From: Flavobacterium psychrotolerans
Lineage (GTDB): Bacteria; Bacteroidota; Bacteroidia; Flavobacteriales; Flavobacteriaceae
Assembly: GCF_003097635.1 (NCBI RefSeq)
Contig: NZ_QCZI01000010.1
Location: 1 to 64,000 of the forward strand
DNA length: 64,000 nucleotides
Direction of reading: 5' to 3'
A program made the translations under genes and the position numbers. Each line of letters begins with the position of its first letter. Position 1 is the stretch's first letter. Below are positions 15,639-24,131 of the stretch, piece after piece. The notes under the pieces are model-generated. The model did no database searches, had not been told where the DNA came from, and saw nothing but the letters and a program-made list of their open reading frames with translations.

Positions 15639-17237
15639 TTATTTTTTTCTAACTAACCGCTGACTGTCAATAAATTGCCAACCATTAGCCTGATTGTAGG
15701 TGTGTGTGGCTAAATTGTCTTTACTCCAATGAGGTAAAATAGTTTCAACCAATTGCTCCTTGTAACTTAAATCGTCCAAATACAAGATCTCATAAATTTG
15801 AAGAGCATAGCCATATTTTGGCGCTCCTAACTGTGCTGGACGAAAAGTTTTTCCATCTTTTTGAAAAATGCTACCCGCAGAGCGGCCTCCCCTCACATCC
15901 ATTTTTATAGGACTGGAAGGATGCAATTTCCAAGCCCCTAAAGGCCCGTTTTCTAAGATATACAATTGCAGCAAGTCATTTGGACTTGTAGTAGCTCTGG
16001 ATCGTTCAGAAGCAAAACAATACCATTTACCCAGATGCTCAAACGGAGTGACGTCAAATAATTTTTTCCCTGATACCAAAGTTTTGCTTACTTCCCAAGA
16101 ATACGGAAAAGAAGTGGCTTTGTATAAAATGACATTTCCCGTTTCTCCTGTCTCTGGTATCATAAACCATTCCTTTTCATGCTGAAACACGAAAGGATAA
16201 GACATGTGAAAAGGCTCCTGAATTATGGTTTGAGGACTACTAAAACGTTTCTCCTCATTCAAATAGTGGAAACAGACAATTTTTCCCGGTTCTTTACCAA
16301 TTATTTCTTCGGCAAACAACCACAATTCATTGTCATAAAAAACAGGAAAAGGATCAGCCCAACTCGTTCCTTTGGGTGGAATTAAATTTTGAAAACGATA
16401 GAGCGTTTCTTCAGAATTGTTTATTTTGGAATGGCTGATAATCCATTGCTCTTCATGAAAAAGAGTAGCAAAAGTTCTTTTGACAACTCGAATTCCAAAA
16501 TTAAAAATAATAGATAATGTCTTTTTATTATCTGGATTTTTAAAAAGCGGATTACTGTAAAAATCGAAAATTTCCACTTCTGCTTTTAACTGACCATTTG
16601 CCAATTCCTTCAGTTTTTCTTCAAAAAGCCGAATTCCAATCTCAAATATAGTTACTTGATTTCGATGAAAAGATAACAAATCTGTTTTGGTAAATGCCCG
16701 CCCCAATACTTTTCCTCCGTCTAAATCTTCCGTAATTTGCTGCAAAGTTACTCCCGAAATCGCATCTTGCTGTACCACTTCCCAAAACCCAGGAGGACCG
16801 CCGCGGTTAATTTTATTGTCTCCGTGGTGCAGAGACCAAATTCCAAATTTGGGCATTCCTAAAATTGGACCTCTCAAAATCCGGAATCCAAATCGTAGTA
16901 TGACGTCTGGTTGTTTTTCCCTTATAAATGAAAGGCAATCTTCGTCGAGCCAATCACTAAACTGTTTTTGTATTGGAAGGGTAGTATAAACCAAACTGGA
17001 ATCCAGATTTAAAGAAACCGTTTGAAAAGGATTGCTTTTGGCCTTGAAAAATTTCCGGTCTGCCAATCTCAAAAGCCGATACAAAAAAGAGGAACTCGAT
17101 TTTTTGCTGGCCGTATTTACCACGACACCGCTAATGATGAAATCAGGGGAATCAGAAACAAATGCAATAATATCAGCTACCCATTTTTTTACTTGTGAGC
17201 CGTCTGTTAGAATTAAAACTTTTATTGGTGGATTCAT
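15639..17237 (-). CDS. Formyltransferase-like domain fused to a GINT1-type beta-propeller domain
   Basis: The product is 532 residues from the chosen ATG at 17237; an upstream ATG at 17282 would add 15. The first 230 or so residues resemble the N10-formyl-THF formyltransferase fold: LHHGDNKINRGG at about 136-147 and DLDGGKVLG at 171-179, standing for the catalytic H and D loops. The usual Asn before the His is Ser135. Residues about 265-532 resemble the N-terminal propeller domain found on glucosamine inositolphosphorylceramide transferases, with repeated 'ADPFPVFYDNELWLFAEE'-type blades. It could formylate or otherwise modify an amino sugar such as the 3-amino-3,6-dideoxyhexose expected from 29307-33655, but the changed active site leaves this open. 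Confidence 0.75.
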   Translation of the reverse strand: MNPPIKVLILTDGSQVKKWVADIIAFVSDSPDFIISGVVVNTASKKSSSSFLYRLLRLADRKFFKAKSNPFQTVSLNLDSSLVYTTLPIQKQFSDWLDEDCLSFIREKQPDVILRFGFRILRGPILGMPKFGIWSLHHGDNKINRGGPPGFWEVVQQDAISGVTLQQITEDLDGGKVLGRAFTKTDLLSFHRNQVTIFEIGIRLFEEKLKELANGQLKAEVEIFDFYSNPLFKNPDNKKTLSIIFNFGIRVVKRTFATLFHEEQWIISHSKINNSEETLYRFQNLIPPKGTSWADPFPVFYDNELWLFAEEIIGKEPGKIVCFHYLNEEKRFSSPQTIIQEPFHMSYPFVFQHEKEWFMIPETGETGNVILYKATSFPYSWEVSKTLVSGKKLFDVTPFEHLGKWYCFASERSRATTSPNDLLQLYILENGPLGAWKLHPSSPIKMDVRGGRSAGSIFQKDGKTFRPAQLGAPKYGYALQIYEILYLDDLSYKEQLVETILPHWSKDNLATHTYNQANGWQFIDSQRLVRKK

Positions 17238-17285
17238 TAATACAAAAATTGCTGTTTTACCTACTATATAATTAAGATACACTCA

Positions 17286-17372
17286 CATCCTCTTCCTCAT
17301 CCTCCCAACCTCAAATTCTCTGCCTCTCTACCTAAACCTATTATCCTCAACCTCTCACCCCTCCACCTTACA
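17286..17372 (+). repeat. Pyrimidine-rich repeat tract downstream of the S23 gene
   Basis: The plus strand reads as imperfect CCTC/CTTCCTCAT/CAACCTC units (GAGGTTGAGG-like on the coding strand). The last codons and the TGA stop of the S23 gene lie inside the tract. The same type of sequence occurs at 17754-17840 on the other side of the gene. Confidence 0.75.
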
Positions 17373-17726
17373 CTCTAAAGATTTTATTAATTTGTTCAAT
17401 TCAAACACATTACTATCTATCATGGTACATAATTCCAAAACTTTAGTAGCTTCAAAATAGTGTACTCTTTTTCCATAGAGAAGATGATTTTTAGTTTCGA
17501 ATGCACTTCCTCTCGACATAATATAAAATCTTTTTTTATCCAATGAAGAACTCCTTCCAAAACCTTCCGAAATATTGGCTGATATAGATAATGCGGCCCT
17601 TCTTAATTGACTGGTAAGTCCATAATCCTCACTCCTTGGCAAACGCGAAGTTAAATGAAAAATATGCTCCGCAATATCCATCGACAATTTCCAAACGGTC
17701 ATATCTTCAAAACTATAATAACCCAT
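17355..17726 (-). CDS. Four-helix-bundle protein (S23 / 23S rRNA intervening-sequence family)
   Basis: This 123-residue protein has the family pattern: FEDMTVWKLSMDIAEHIF at the start, LTSQLRRAALSISANISEGFGR in the middle, and a helical C-terminus. Homologues are encoded in intervening sequences of 23S rRNA genes in some bacteria and as stand-alone genes in many Bacteroidetes; a related fold serves as the Avd accessory of diversity-generating retroelements. No reverse transcriptase is present in this window. The function is unknown. The gene sits alone between sugar genes and is bracketed by GAGGTTGAGG-type repeats that supply its own stop codon, which suggests that it arrived together with the repeats (inference). 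Confidence 0.9.
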   Translation of the reverse strand: MGYYSFEDMTVWKLSMDIAEHIFHLTSRLPRSEDYGLTSQLRRAALSISANISEGFGRSSSLDKKRFYIMSRGSAFETKNHLLYGKRVHYFEATKVLELCTMIDSNVFELNKLIKSLECKVEG

Positions 17727-17753
17727 AAACTAATTTTTAAATCAAAATCTTCT

Positions 17754-17840
17754 TAACCTCCAACCTCTTCCTCATCCTTTCAACCTCATCCTTTCAACCT
17801 CAACCTCTTCCTCATCCTTTCAACCTCTTCCTCAACCCCC
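17754..17840 (+). repeat. Pyrimidine-rich direct repeats upstream of the S23 gene
   Basis: A 20-base unit, CAACCTCTTCCTCATCCTTT, occurs exactly at 17761-17780 and 17801-17820 and partly at 17821, with related shorter units between. The end of the neighbouring epimerase gene reads into it: its last codons (Gly-Gly) and TGA stop are repeat sequence. Together with 17286-17372 it brackets the S23 gene. Confidence 0.85.
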
Positions 17841-18830
17841 ATAATACTCCTTAAACCATTTAATAAATTTCGGAATCCCTAATTCCAAAGGCGTAGTGGC
17901 TTTATATCCTAATTTTTCAATTTCTTGAGTATTCGAATAAGTGGTCACTACATCTCCTTTTTGTGGAGGCATAAAATCATATTGAAATGGAGTTCCCAAC
18001 TCTTTTTCCAGTAAATGTATAAAATCCATAAGGGCAACGGGACTTCCTTTTCCTATATTCAGAATTTGGTAGTTTTTGTCATTCGATTCACTTTGGGAAA
18101 CCAAAACAATTCCTTGTATAATGTCATCGATATAGGTAAAATCGCGACTTTGTTCTCCATTGTTAAAAACCTTGATAGGTTTGTGTTCCATCCCCGCCTT
18201 AGCAAACAGTACAGGAGCCATATCGGGTCTTCCCCAAGGACCATATACCGTAAAAAAACGCAATCCCGTAACTCGCATTTGGTACAAATCAGCATAAGCA
18301 TGTGCCATGACTTCATTGCTTTTTTTGGTGGCTGCATAGAAACTGACCGGCAAATCCGTATTTTGATTTTCCGCAAAGGGAATCGTATCGGTGTTGCCAT
18401 AAACGGAAGAACTGGAGGCAAAAACAAGATGTTTCACCGGAAAATTCCGACACGCTTCCAACATATTATAAAAACCTATAATATTACTGTCTATGTAATC
18501 CCTTGGATTAGTTATAGAATACCGTACGCCTGCTTGGGCGGCAAGGTGAATTACAATATCGAATTTTTGTGTGGCAAATAAGGAGTTCAAATTCCCGGCA
18601 TCTTGAATATCGAGCAAAACGAATTTTATGTTATTCTTTCCATCTACCGTTTTATTGTATTCCAGATCATCCCTGTTGATTCCCAATTCCGCCAAACGGG
18701 CATATTTCAAATCAGTTTGATAATAGGCGTTAATATTATCCAAACCTATGACTTCATGACCCAAGGAAGCAAATTTTGAAACGGCATGCATTCCGATAAA
18801 TCCCGCGGCACCAGTAATAAGTATTTTCAT
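17832..18830 (-). CDS. NAD-dependent epimerase, UDP-glucuronate 4-epimerase-like
   Basis: The 332-residue extended SDR has GAAGFIG at 7-13, a GLDNINAYYQTDLKYARL segment typical of UDP-GlcA 4-epimerases (CapI/LspL group), a SSSSVYG serine motif and a YAATK (YxxxK) catalytic pair. It likely interconverts UDP-glucuronate and UDP-galacturonate in the cytosol. The UDP-GlcA would come from the dehydrogenase at 34963. Its 3' end runs into the pyrimidine-rich repeat, so the native C-terminus may have been altered by that insertion; the catalytic part is complete. Confidence 0.87.
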   Translation of the reverse strand: MKILITGAAGFIGMHAVSKFASLGHEVIGLDNINAYYQTDLKYARLAELGINRDDLEYNKTVDGKNNIKFVLLDIQDAGNLNSLFATQKFDIVIHLAAQAGVRYSITNPRDYIDSNIIGFYNMLEACRNFPVKHLVFASSSSVYGNTDTIPFAENQNTDLPVSFYAATKKSNEVMAHAYADLYQMRVTGLRFFTVYGPWGRPDMAPVLFAKAGMEHKPIKVFNNGEQSRDFTYIDDIIQGIVLVSQSESNDKNYQILNIGKGSPVALMDFIHLLEKELGTPFQYDFMPPQKGDVVTTYSNTQEIEKLGYKATTPLELGIPKFIKWFKEYYGG

Positions 18831-18860
18831 GTTATTATTTTAAAGTAATAAAAAAACAGT

Positions 18861-19412
18861 TTAGGAAACAGGATAATTTACATACCCTCCACTACCCTTG
18901 TAGCTAATTATTTTTGCAGGGTTACCTGCTACCACAGCATTATCGGGAATATCAAAATTAACAAAGCTCAAGGGGGCGATTAGAACATCATTGCCAACAG
19001 TAATACCACCAACCACAACTGCATTGGCTCCGATCCAAACTCTATCTCCAATTTTTGGACACCCCATATTCTTACCTCGATTCACATTTCCAATTGTTAC
19101 TCCTTGATGAATATTGCAGTTTTCGCCAATGGTAGATTTATTATTAATGACAATGGTTCCATAATGAACCATAAATAATCCTTTGCCCATTTTACAGGTA
19201 TAAAATATCTGAAATCCGTATTTTACCTGCATCTGTTTGTTCCATATTCTAAATATCAAGCCTAGAGGATGAAACTTTGAGAAATACTGACACCCCCTTA
19301 TCGTAAACATAAATCTTAAACCTGGCGAAAACAATAAACTCCGCAAGGTGTTATTAGAATTCTTTCGGTACCGAGGGGCATCCTGCAACAAAAAGGAAAA
19401 AATTTTAGCCAT
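18861..19412 (-). CDS. Serine acetyltransferase-like LbH acyltransferase
   Basis: The 183-residue protein has hexapeptide repeats of a left-handed beta-helix in its C-terminal half: GKGLFMVHYGTIV, NIHQGVTIGNV, then GDRVWIGANAVVVGGI and a terminal AGNPAKII. This CysE-related type O-acetylates sugars in many polysaccharide loci, using acetyl-CoA in the cytosol. It lies between a nucleotide-sugar epimerase and a run of glycosyltransferases. A role in cysteine synthesis is less likely given the context and the short N-terminal domain. Confidence 0.85.
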   Translation of the reverse strand: MAKIFSFLLQDAPRYRKNSNNTLRSLLFSPGLRFMFTIRGCQYFSKFHPLGLIFRIWNKQMQVKYGFQIFYTCKMGKGLFMVHYGTIVINNKSTIGENCNIHQGVTIGNVNRGKNMGCPKIGDRVWIGANAVVVGGITVGNDVLIAPLSFVNFDIPDNAVVAGNPAKIISYKGSGGYVNYPVS

Positions 19413-19472
19413 CCACCAAATATTAAAAATTTATATTATTGCTGTATCGAATAAAATCGTGATAAATGAGAA

Positions 19473-20369
19473 TTATATTTTAATTTTTCTATGCCCCATT
19501 CTCCCTGATAAAAAATGAAAAAAAGCGAGAAAAAATAGTTTAAATCCGGTAAATCCAGCTCTAAATCCATGTTTAAATCTTAAAATTTGTTTGAAAAAAG
19601 AATAAAACAAGACCGTTAAAAATGCTCTTTTTAATTTATTCCCATAATATATATATAATATATTTCTTGTGGAATAATATTCCCTAAACAAAGCACTTTT
19701 TGATTTTTTCTGAAAAGTTCTGGATGGTAATTCCAAACGATTAAAATTCAACCTATGTTTTAAATAAAACTTCTTATCAACTAATAATTTGTAACCCAAA
19801 TTAATAATTTTAATATCAAAATCTAATTCTTCAAAACCGTAAAATAATTTTTCTTCTGGCACAATCCCAGATTTCAGAATCATAGCTCCGTTTACTATTT
19901 TTGACATTCCTCCTGCAATAGTATCTACTTCTATTATTCCTTCTGATTGAAGTTCAGCATCGGAAACTCTATTGATAAACCCCGTTTTTCGATTAAAAAA
20001 TTGCCCTACTACTCCCACGCAGCCACATTTTGGGTCTGAAAGAGCGGTTTTTAGTAAAATCTCAAAAGTGTCCTCAAAAACGGGAGGATCATCATCATCA
20101 CCCCAATAAATCCAGTCATAACCCTCATCCGCCAAAATACGCAATCCGATTCCGGCCGCTCCCGCAGGGCCTGAATTATATCCTACTCTATGATAGATGA
20201 CTTTCGGATTATTAAAATCCTTTATTAATTTCTCTGTATGATTAGTAGTGCTGTTATCAACAATAAGTATTTTTTCGGGCGGAACGGTTTGAGAAAATAT
20301 CCTTTGAATGGTATCTAACAATATGGACTCTCTCTCATAAGTCATTATAAATCCGGCAAATTTTATCAT
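19473..20369 (-). CDS. Glycosyltransferase family 2
   Basis: This 298-residue GT-A protein has ILIVDNSTTNHT near residue 35 and WGDDDDPP at about 92-99, an Asp-rich metal/nucleotide site. The GAAGIGLRILADEGYDWIY stretch before it resembles galactofuranosyl- and rhamnosyl-transferase-like GT2 proteins. It is followed by a basic, hydrophobic C-terminal segment that may touch the membrane. It transfers one sugar of the repeat unit; which one is unknown. Confidence 0.88.
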   Translation of the reverse strand: MIKFAGFIMTYERESILLDTIQRIFSQTVPPEKILIVDNSTTNHTEKLIKDFNNPKVIYHRVGYNSGPAGAAGIGLRILADEGYDWIYWGDDDDPPVFEDTFEILLKTALSDPKCGCVGVVGQFFNRKTGFINRVSDAELQSEGIIEVDTIAGGMSKIVNGAMILKSGIVPEEKLFYGFEELDFDIKIINLGYKLLVDKKFYLKHRLNFNRLELPSRTFQKKSKSALFREYYSTRNILYIYYGNKLKRAFLTVLFYSFFKQILRFKHGFRAGFTGFKLFFLAFFHFLSGRMGHRKIKI

Positions 20370-20394
20370 AAAATGATCTAATTAATATACTTTT

Positions 20395-21066
20395 CTATTT
20401 CGTTTCAAAACTTCTATTTAACCATTTAACAATATTAAAAATCTTTCTATACTGCCAACGATATTTAAAAGGATCCAATACGAAATCGCTTTTTTTAAAA
20501 TCTTTTATCCAAATATTTGATTTTAAATTTTCATAAGGCTTTGCCGTAAAACAAACCTTATTATCTAAATCTAATGCGTCAAAAGCATACAAATCGGCTT
20601 CTTTGACTAAATACGCATCCGAAAATTTAAAAAAAAGATTCTCGTAATTGATTCTTTCTATACGTTTATTCCATTTCGTGATACATTCCTCTTCATCTTT
20701 GTAATGTAAAAAATGAATTTCTATATCTTTCAAAACACCAATTGGGTAGTGTGTTTTTGTTTCATTTCGCTTTATATTGGCAACTTCATAAAAGGAATTC
20801 TCCTTAAAGGAAAGAGCACAGGACATATATTCTTTTAAATTTAAGATTAATTTTAGGTAACAATCAGAATATATAAATACGTTCACCGTTGGTGAGTTAT
20901 ATTCTAATCCTAAATCCATATATACTCTTCCTCCCCAACAATCATTAGAAATAATGGTGAAATTTTTATTTTTATTTTTTCTTCTTACTCCGTAGCGATA
21001 CCATTTTTCTAAAGCAAGTGAATGTAAAACATCCATTTTCTTGGCAACTGTTTTTATAATCTTCAT
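20395..21066 (-). CDS. DUF1919 family protein
   Basis: The 223-residue protein has the DUF1919 start SNDCWGGRVYMDLGL at about residues 40-54 and continues YNSPTVNVFIYSDCYLKL, then 'NLKEYM'. Members occur in exopolysaccharide and capsule loci and are often annotated as exopolysaccharide biosynthesis proteins. Some are thought to be glycosyltransferases or acyltransferases, without firm proof. It lies 4 bases from the upstream GT2 gene and is part of the GT operon. A specific reaction cannot be assigned. Confidence 0.85.
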   Translation of the reverse strand: MKIIKTVAKKMDVLHSLALEKWYRYGVRRKNKNKNFTIISNDCWGGRVYMDLGLEYNSPTVNVFIYSDCYLKLILNLKEYMSCALSFKENSFYEVANIKRNETKTHYPIGVLKDIEIHFLHYKDEEECITKWNKRIERINYENLFFKFSDAYLVKEADLYAFDALDLDNKVCFTAKPYENLKSNIWIKDFKKSDFVLDPFKYRWQYRKIFNIVKWLNRSFETK

Positions 21067-21070
21067 CAGC

Positions 21071-21958
21071 TTAATTCTTATTGTTTTTCCAAATGAATTG
21101 TCCTGAAAATTTATTCATGGAAAACACATACTGCATTAGGCTCTTAAAATTAAATGGATTGTCTAAAAAGGATTGTCTGAAAAGTTGGTGTCCCAGTTTG
21201 TAATCCTTTAATCGAATAGCCGCTACGGCAGTCGTATTCAAATAATTCAATTTGTCCTGTTTATAGGTTTCAAAATAATCTTTATGCTTTTCTAAAACAT
21301 AAAGGTTAGAATCAATTTTATTTTTTACATTAAGACTTCCCCCATCTTTTGAAAGCTCATAGATAAATCCTTTTGATTTTGTAAATCTTTTGTTCGCTTT
21401 CATTTTGAAACATCGCAATCTAAATTCCGTAAATTCGCCAAATTTTAAATTTTTATCCAAACTTCCTATGGAAATAAAAAAGGAAGTTCTAACACAAAAA
21501 GTACCCGCCAAATACAACCCATCATCAGTATATTTATTTTCCTGATAAGGATATAATGCCTTAACTGTTTTTGTTTTGTTTTTATCCAAATCGATTACTT
21601 CCATGTCACAAAAAACAAGGTCAACCTCTTTAGATTCTTCTATTTCTTTCTGAAAATTATTTAACCAATCCTCAGTTACATAATCATCCGAATCTAAAAA
21701 AACAAGATAGTCTCCAGTTGCAAGTGAAGCACCGTGATTTCTTGCGGCACAAACCCCTTTGTTTTCTTGGTAAACATATCGAATTCGGGAATCATTAAAT
21801 GCCGAAATGACTTCTTTTGTATTATCAACAGAACCATCATCGACAACTAGTATTTCAAAATGGGAAAAAGATTGTGTCAACACTGAATTAATTGCCCTCT
21901 TAACGATAGGAGCTCTATTATAGGAAGGAATGATAATAGAAAACAAGGTTTGAGTCAT
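21071..21958 (-). CDS. Glycosyltransferase family 2
   Basis: The 295-residue protein begins with FSIIIPSYNRAPIVKRAINS, followed by LVVDDGSVDNT (Asp pair at about 40) and a FLDSDD metal-binding motif at about 89-94, a standard inverting GT-A core. The C-terminal part is helical and variable, as usual for acceptor recognition. It probably adds a repeat-unit sugar at the cytoplasmic face. It sits in a series of three GT2 genes and one GT4 gene (21071-25235). Confidence 0.92.
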   Translation of the reverse strand: MTQTLFSIIIPSYNRAPIVKRAINSVLTQSFSHFEILVVDDGSVDNTKEVISAFNDSRIRYVYQENKGVCAARNHGASLATGDYLVFLDSDDYVTEDWLNNFQKEIEESKEVDLVFCDMEVIDLDKNKTKTVKALYPYQENKYTDDGLYLAGTFCVRTSFFISIGSLDKNLKFGEFTEFRLRCFKMKANKRFTKSKGFIYELSKDGGSLNVKNKIDSNLYVLEKHKDYFETYKQDKLNYLNTTAVAAIRLKDYKLGHQLFRQSFLDNPFNFKSLMQYVFSMNKFSGQFIWKNNKN

Positions 21959-22035
21959 CTTTTATATATTGAAGTTAATTTCCTAAATATCCTTAGAGAA
22001 TTTGTTAAGCAAACTAATATTACATTTTGGAATAT

Positions 22036-23013
22036 CTAAATCTTGAAAATAGACTTAACATAGGAGAAATGCTTGACCGATCTATTATAATTCTTTAAAA
22101 AAGCTTTTATTTTACTTTTATTAACAACAATACTTATATCCAAATTTTCATTTTTGGAAAATAATACCTTTTTGCATGAAACGTAAAAATACAATTGAAC
22201 GCATCGAAAAAACAACTTAAATAAGTATTTCTTATATTGAGTACGATTTTTAAAATTATTAATTTCATAAGCCGTTAATAAAGGAAATGAAGCTGAAATC
22301 CCCGCTTTTAATCTCAAGTAATAAGCCCTATCCAGTCTGTGTTTCTCTATAAAATGCTTAAAATGTAAGTTATCCGTATAATATAAATCATAGCCTAATA
22401 ACTGTACAACATAACATAGTTCAACATCTCCGCCAGAACTTAAAGAATCTCCTTTTCGATCACTTAGTGCACTTTTAAAACCTATGCCCGGTAATTGCAA
22501 AAGGGCTCCTTTCAAAAAAAAACAAGCAGCACCATAATGGTAACTCAATCCATTCTGAACTCCATTAGTCTTTCCTAACGTACCAACAGCATAGGAATGG
22601 GAAAAATTTTCAAACCAATCAGGTTTATCTGCTTCAAAAACAGGGCTACCTAATCCTCCTAAAACTCCTATTTTAGGATTTTCATTGAAGTATTTAAATC
22701 CTATTTCCAAATAATCTGAGGCTAAATAATTATCATCATCACAAAAAAGCACAATATCATACTTAGCCTCAAACACACCCTTCCAACGGGCATTACTTAA
22801 ACCAGGATTAGATTCGTTTACAATTCGCCAATCTAAATCACTTCCTTGGAGATTGTTTTTAACAACTTGAATCGTATCGTCTTTAGAAGCATTGTCAACC
22901 AATATTAATTCATAGGGAGATAAAAACATTAAATTACAGATGCAAGACAAAGTTTCTGGTAGCCTTTTAGAACCATTATAGGTGCAAATAACTATGCTAA
23001 TCCCATTATACAT
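22036..23013 (-). CDS. Glycosyltransferase family 2
   Basis: This 325-residue GT-A protein has ISIVICTYNGSKRLPETL at its start, LILVDNASKDDT at about 36 and a FCDDDNY metal motif at about 90. Its gene overlaps the upstream GT2 gene by 8 bases (23006-23013), indicating coupled translation. The C-terminal region contains an aromatic stretch before residue 280. Role and sugar are as for the neighbouring GT2 proteins; specificity is unknown. Confidence 0.9.
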   Translation of the reverse strand: MYNGISIVICTYNGSKRLPETLSCICNLMFLSPYELILVDNASKDDTIQVVKNNLQGSDLDWRIVNESNPGLSNARWKGVFEAKYDIVLFCDDDNYLASDYLEIGFKYFNENPKIGVLGGLGSPVFEADKPDWFENFSHSYAVGTLGKTNGVQNGLSYHYGAACFFLKGALLQLPGIGFKSALSDRKGDSLSSGGDVELCYVVQLLGYDLYYTDNLHFKHFIEKHRLDRAYYLRLKAGISASFPLLTAYEINNFKNRTQYKKYLFKLFFRCVQLYFYVSCKKVLFSKNENLDISIVVNKSKIKAFLKNYNRSVKHFSYVKSIFKI

Positions 23014-24127
23014 ATCTAATATTTCTTAAAATAAAATTAAAAAAACTTCCTTGTATTTTGCCAAATCGATATATATTACGATAATAAATATGGCGCTTAA
23101 AAATGTGATTCAGTGCTTTTTTTCTGAAGGTCTTACCATAACCCATTTTGTCGAAAAAATCAAGAAACTGGGGATAGAATGAACTAAAAACTTTCTCAAT
23201 GTCATCTCTGCTATACCAATAACGAAAGCTTAGATAGGAACACATTGCTTCAAAATCACTGGAGTTATATTCTTGCAATGACTTTGCCGTTTCCTGATGA
23301 AAAAACGTAATGGATTCCTCTATCCTATTTTGCATAATACTTACTCCTAATGTTCGAATAAAAATTTGTTCCAGCTCCTCTTTAGCATCAAATTTGTAAT
23401 CAATATTCAAAGGGCTTTCAATTGAAATTCTTGTGTCTTTTTTGTGTGCTCTTTGGATTACCGTTTTTAAGGCGTCATACATTATAAATGGATTTCGGCT
23501 CATGCTATTAAAAGAATACCTATAATAGACCAATGATTCTTGAATTGCTTTTTGACTTCCTCCAACTTTTACGGCTCGAATCCAAAAATCCCAATCTTCG
23601 GCACTTTTTAACGTTTCATCAAAAAATCCCGATTTATGAACTAGTTCTTTACTAATGCAAATGGAATGGCAGGGGCCTAGATTTCCTTTAAAGATTTCAA
23701 AAAGCAAGGATTTTTTTTCAGCAACATTTACATGTCCTAATATTCTTTCTTTACCCTCCGTAATATAGGTGTAACCATACTGAATCAGTTCATTATCATT
23801 GCTTTCTTTTGCAACGAAAGCTACTTTCTCTAAACAATTTGGATATAAAAAATCATCCGAATCCAAAAAAATAAATCGTTCTCCAATAGCATTTCGAATT
23901 CCATGATTTCTTGCTGATGACAGTCCTCCGTTTTCTTTTTCTATCAATTTAATCCGAGAATCTATTTTTACATATTTATTTGTAATTTCAGATGTTCCGT
24001 CAGTAGAACCGTCATTAATAACTATTGCCTCCCAATCTTGATAATTTTGCACTAGTAATGAATCTAGGCAATCCGGCAGAAAATGTGCCTGATTGTAGCA
24101 AGGGATGATAATGGAAAAAAAAGCCAT
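23006..24127 (-). CDS. Glycosyltransferase family 2
   Basis: The 373-residue protein has the GT2 core FSIIIPCYNQAHFLPDCL, AIVINDGSTDGT and FLDSDD in the first 95 residues, then a longer helical C-terminal domain of about 170 residues. It follows the GT4 gene by 4 bases and overlaps the next GT2 gene. Like its neighbours it should assemble the polysaccharide repeat on undecaprenyl pyrophosphate. The donor cannot be predicted. Confidence 0.91.
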   Translation of the reverse strand: MAFFSIIIPCYNQAHFLPDCLDSLLVQNYQDWEAIVINDGSTDGTSEITNKYVKIDSRIKLIEKENGGLSSARNHGIRNAIGERFIFLDSDDFLYPNCLEKVAFVAKESNDNELIQYGYTYITEGKERILGHVNVAEKKSLLFEIFKGNLGPCHSICISKELVHKSGFFDETLKSAEDWDFWIRAVKVGGSQKAIQESLVYYRYSFNSMSRNPFIMYDALKTVIQRAHKKDTRISIESPLNIDYKFDAKEELEQIFIRTLGVSIMQNRIEESITFFHQETAKSLQEYNSSDFEAMCSYLSFRYWYSRDDIEKVFSSFYPQFLDFFDKMGYGKTFRKKALNHIFKRHIYYRNIYRFGKIQGSFFNFILRNIRYV

Positions 24128-24131
24128 TCTT

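Noticed and set aside
17032..17282. Longer start (17282) for the formyltransferase-propeller gene
   Set aside because: The 15 extra residues are not part of the fold; the internal MNPPIKVLIL start fits the beta strand of the Rossmann-like domain better.
18015..18581. 188-codon plus-strand frame inside the epimerase gene
   Set aside because: It is antisense to a well-supported SDR gene, and its composition (no domain motif, biased residues) fits a shadow frame.
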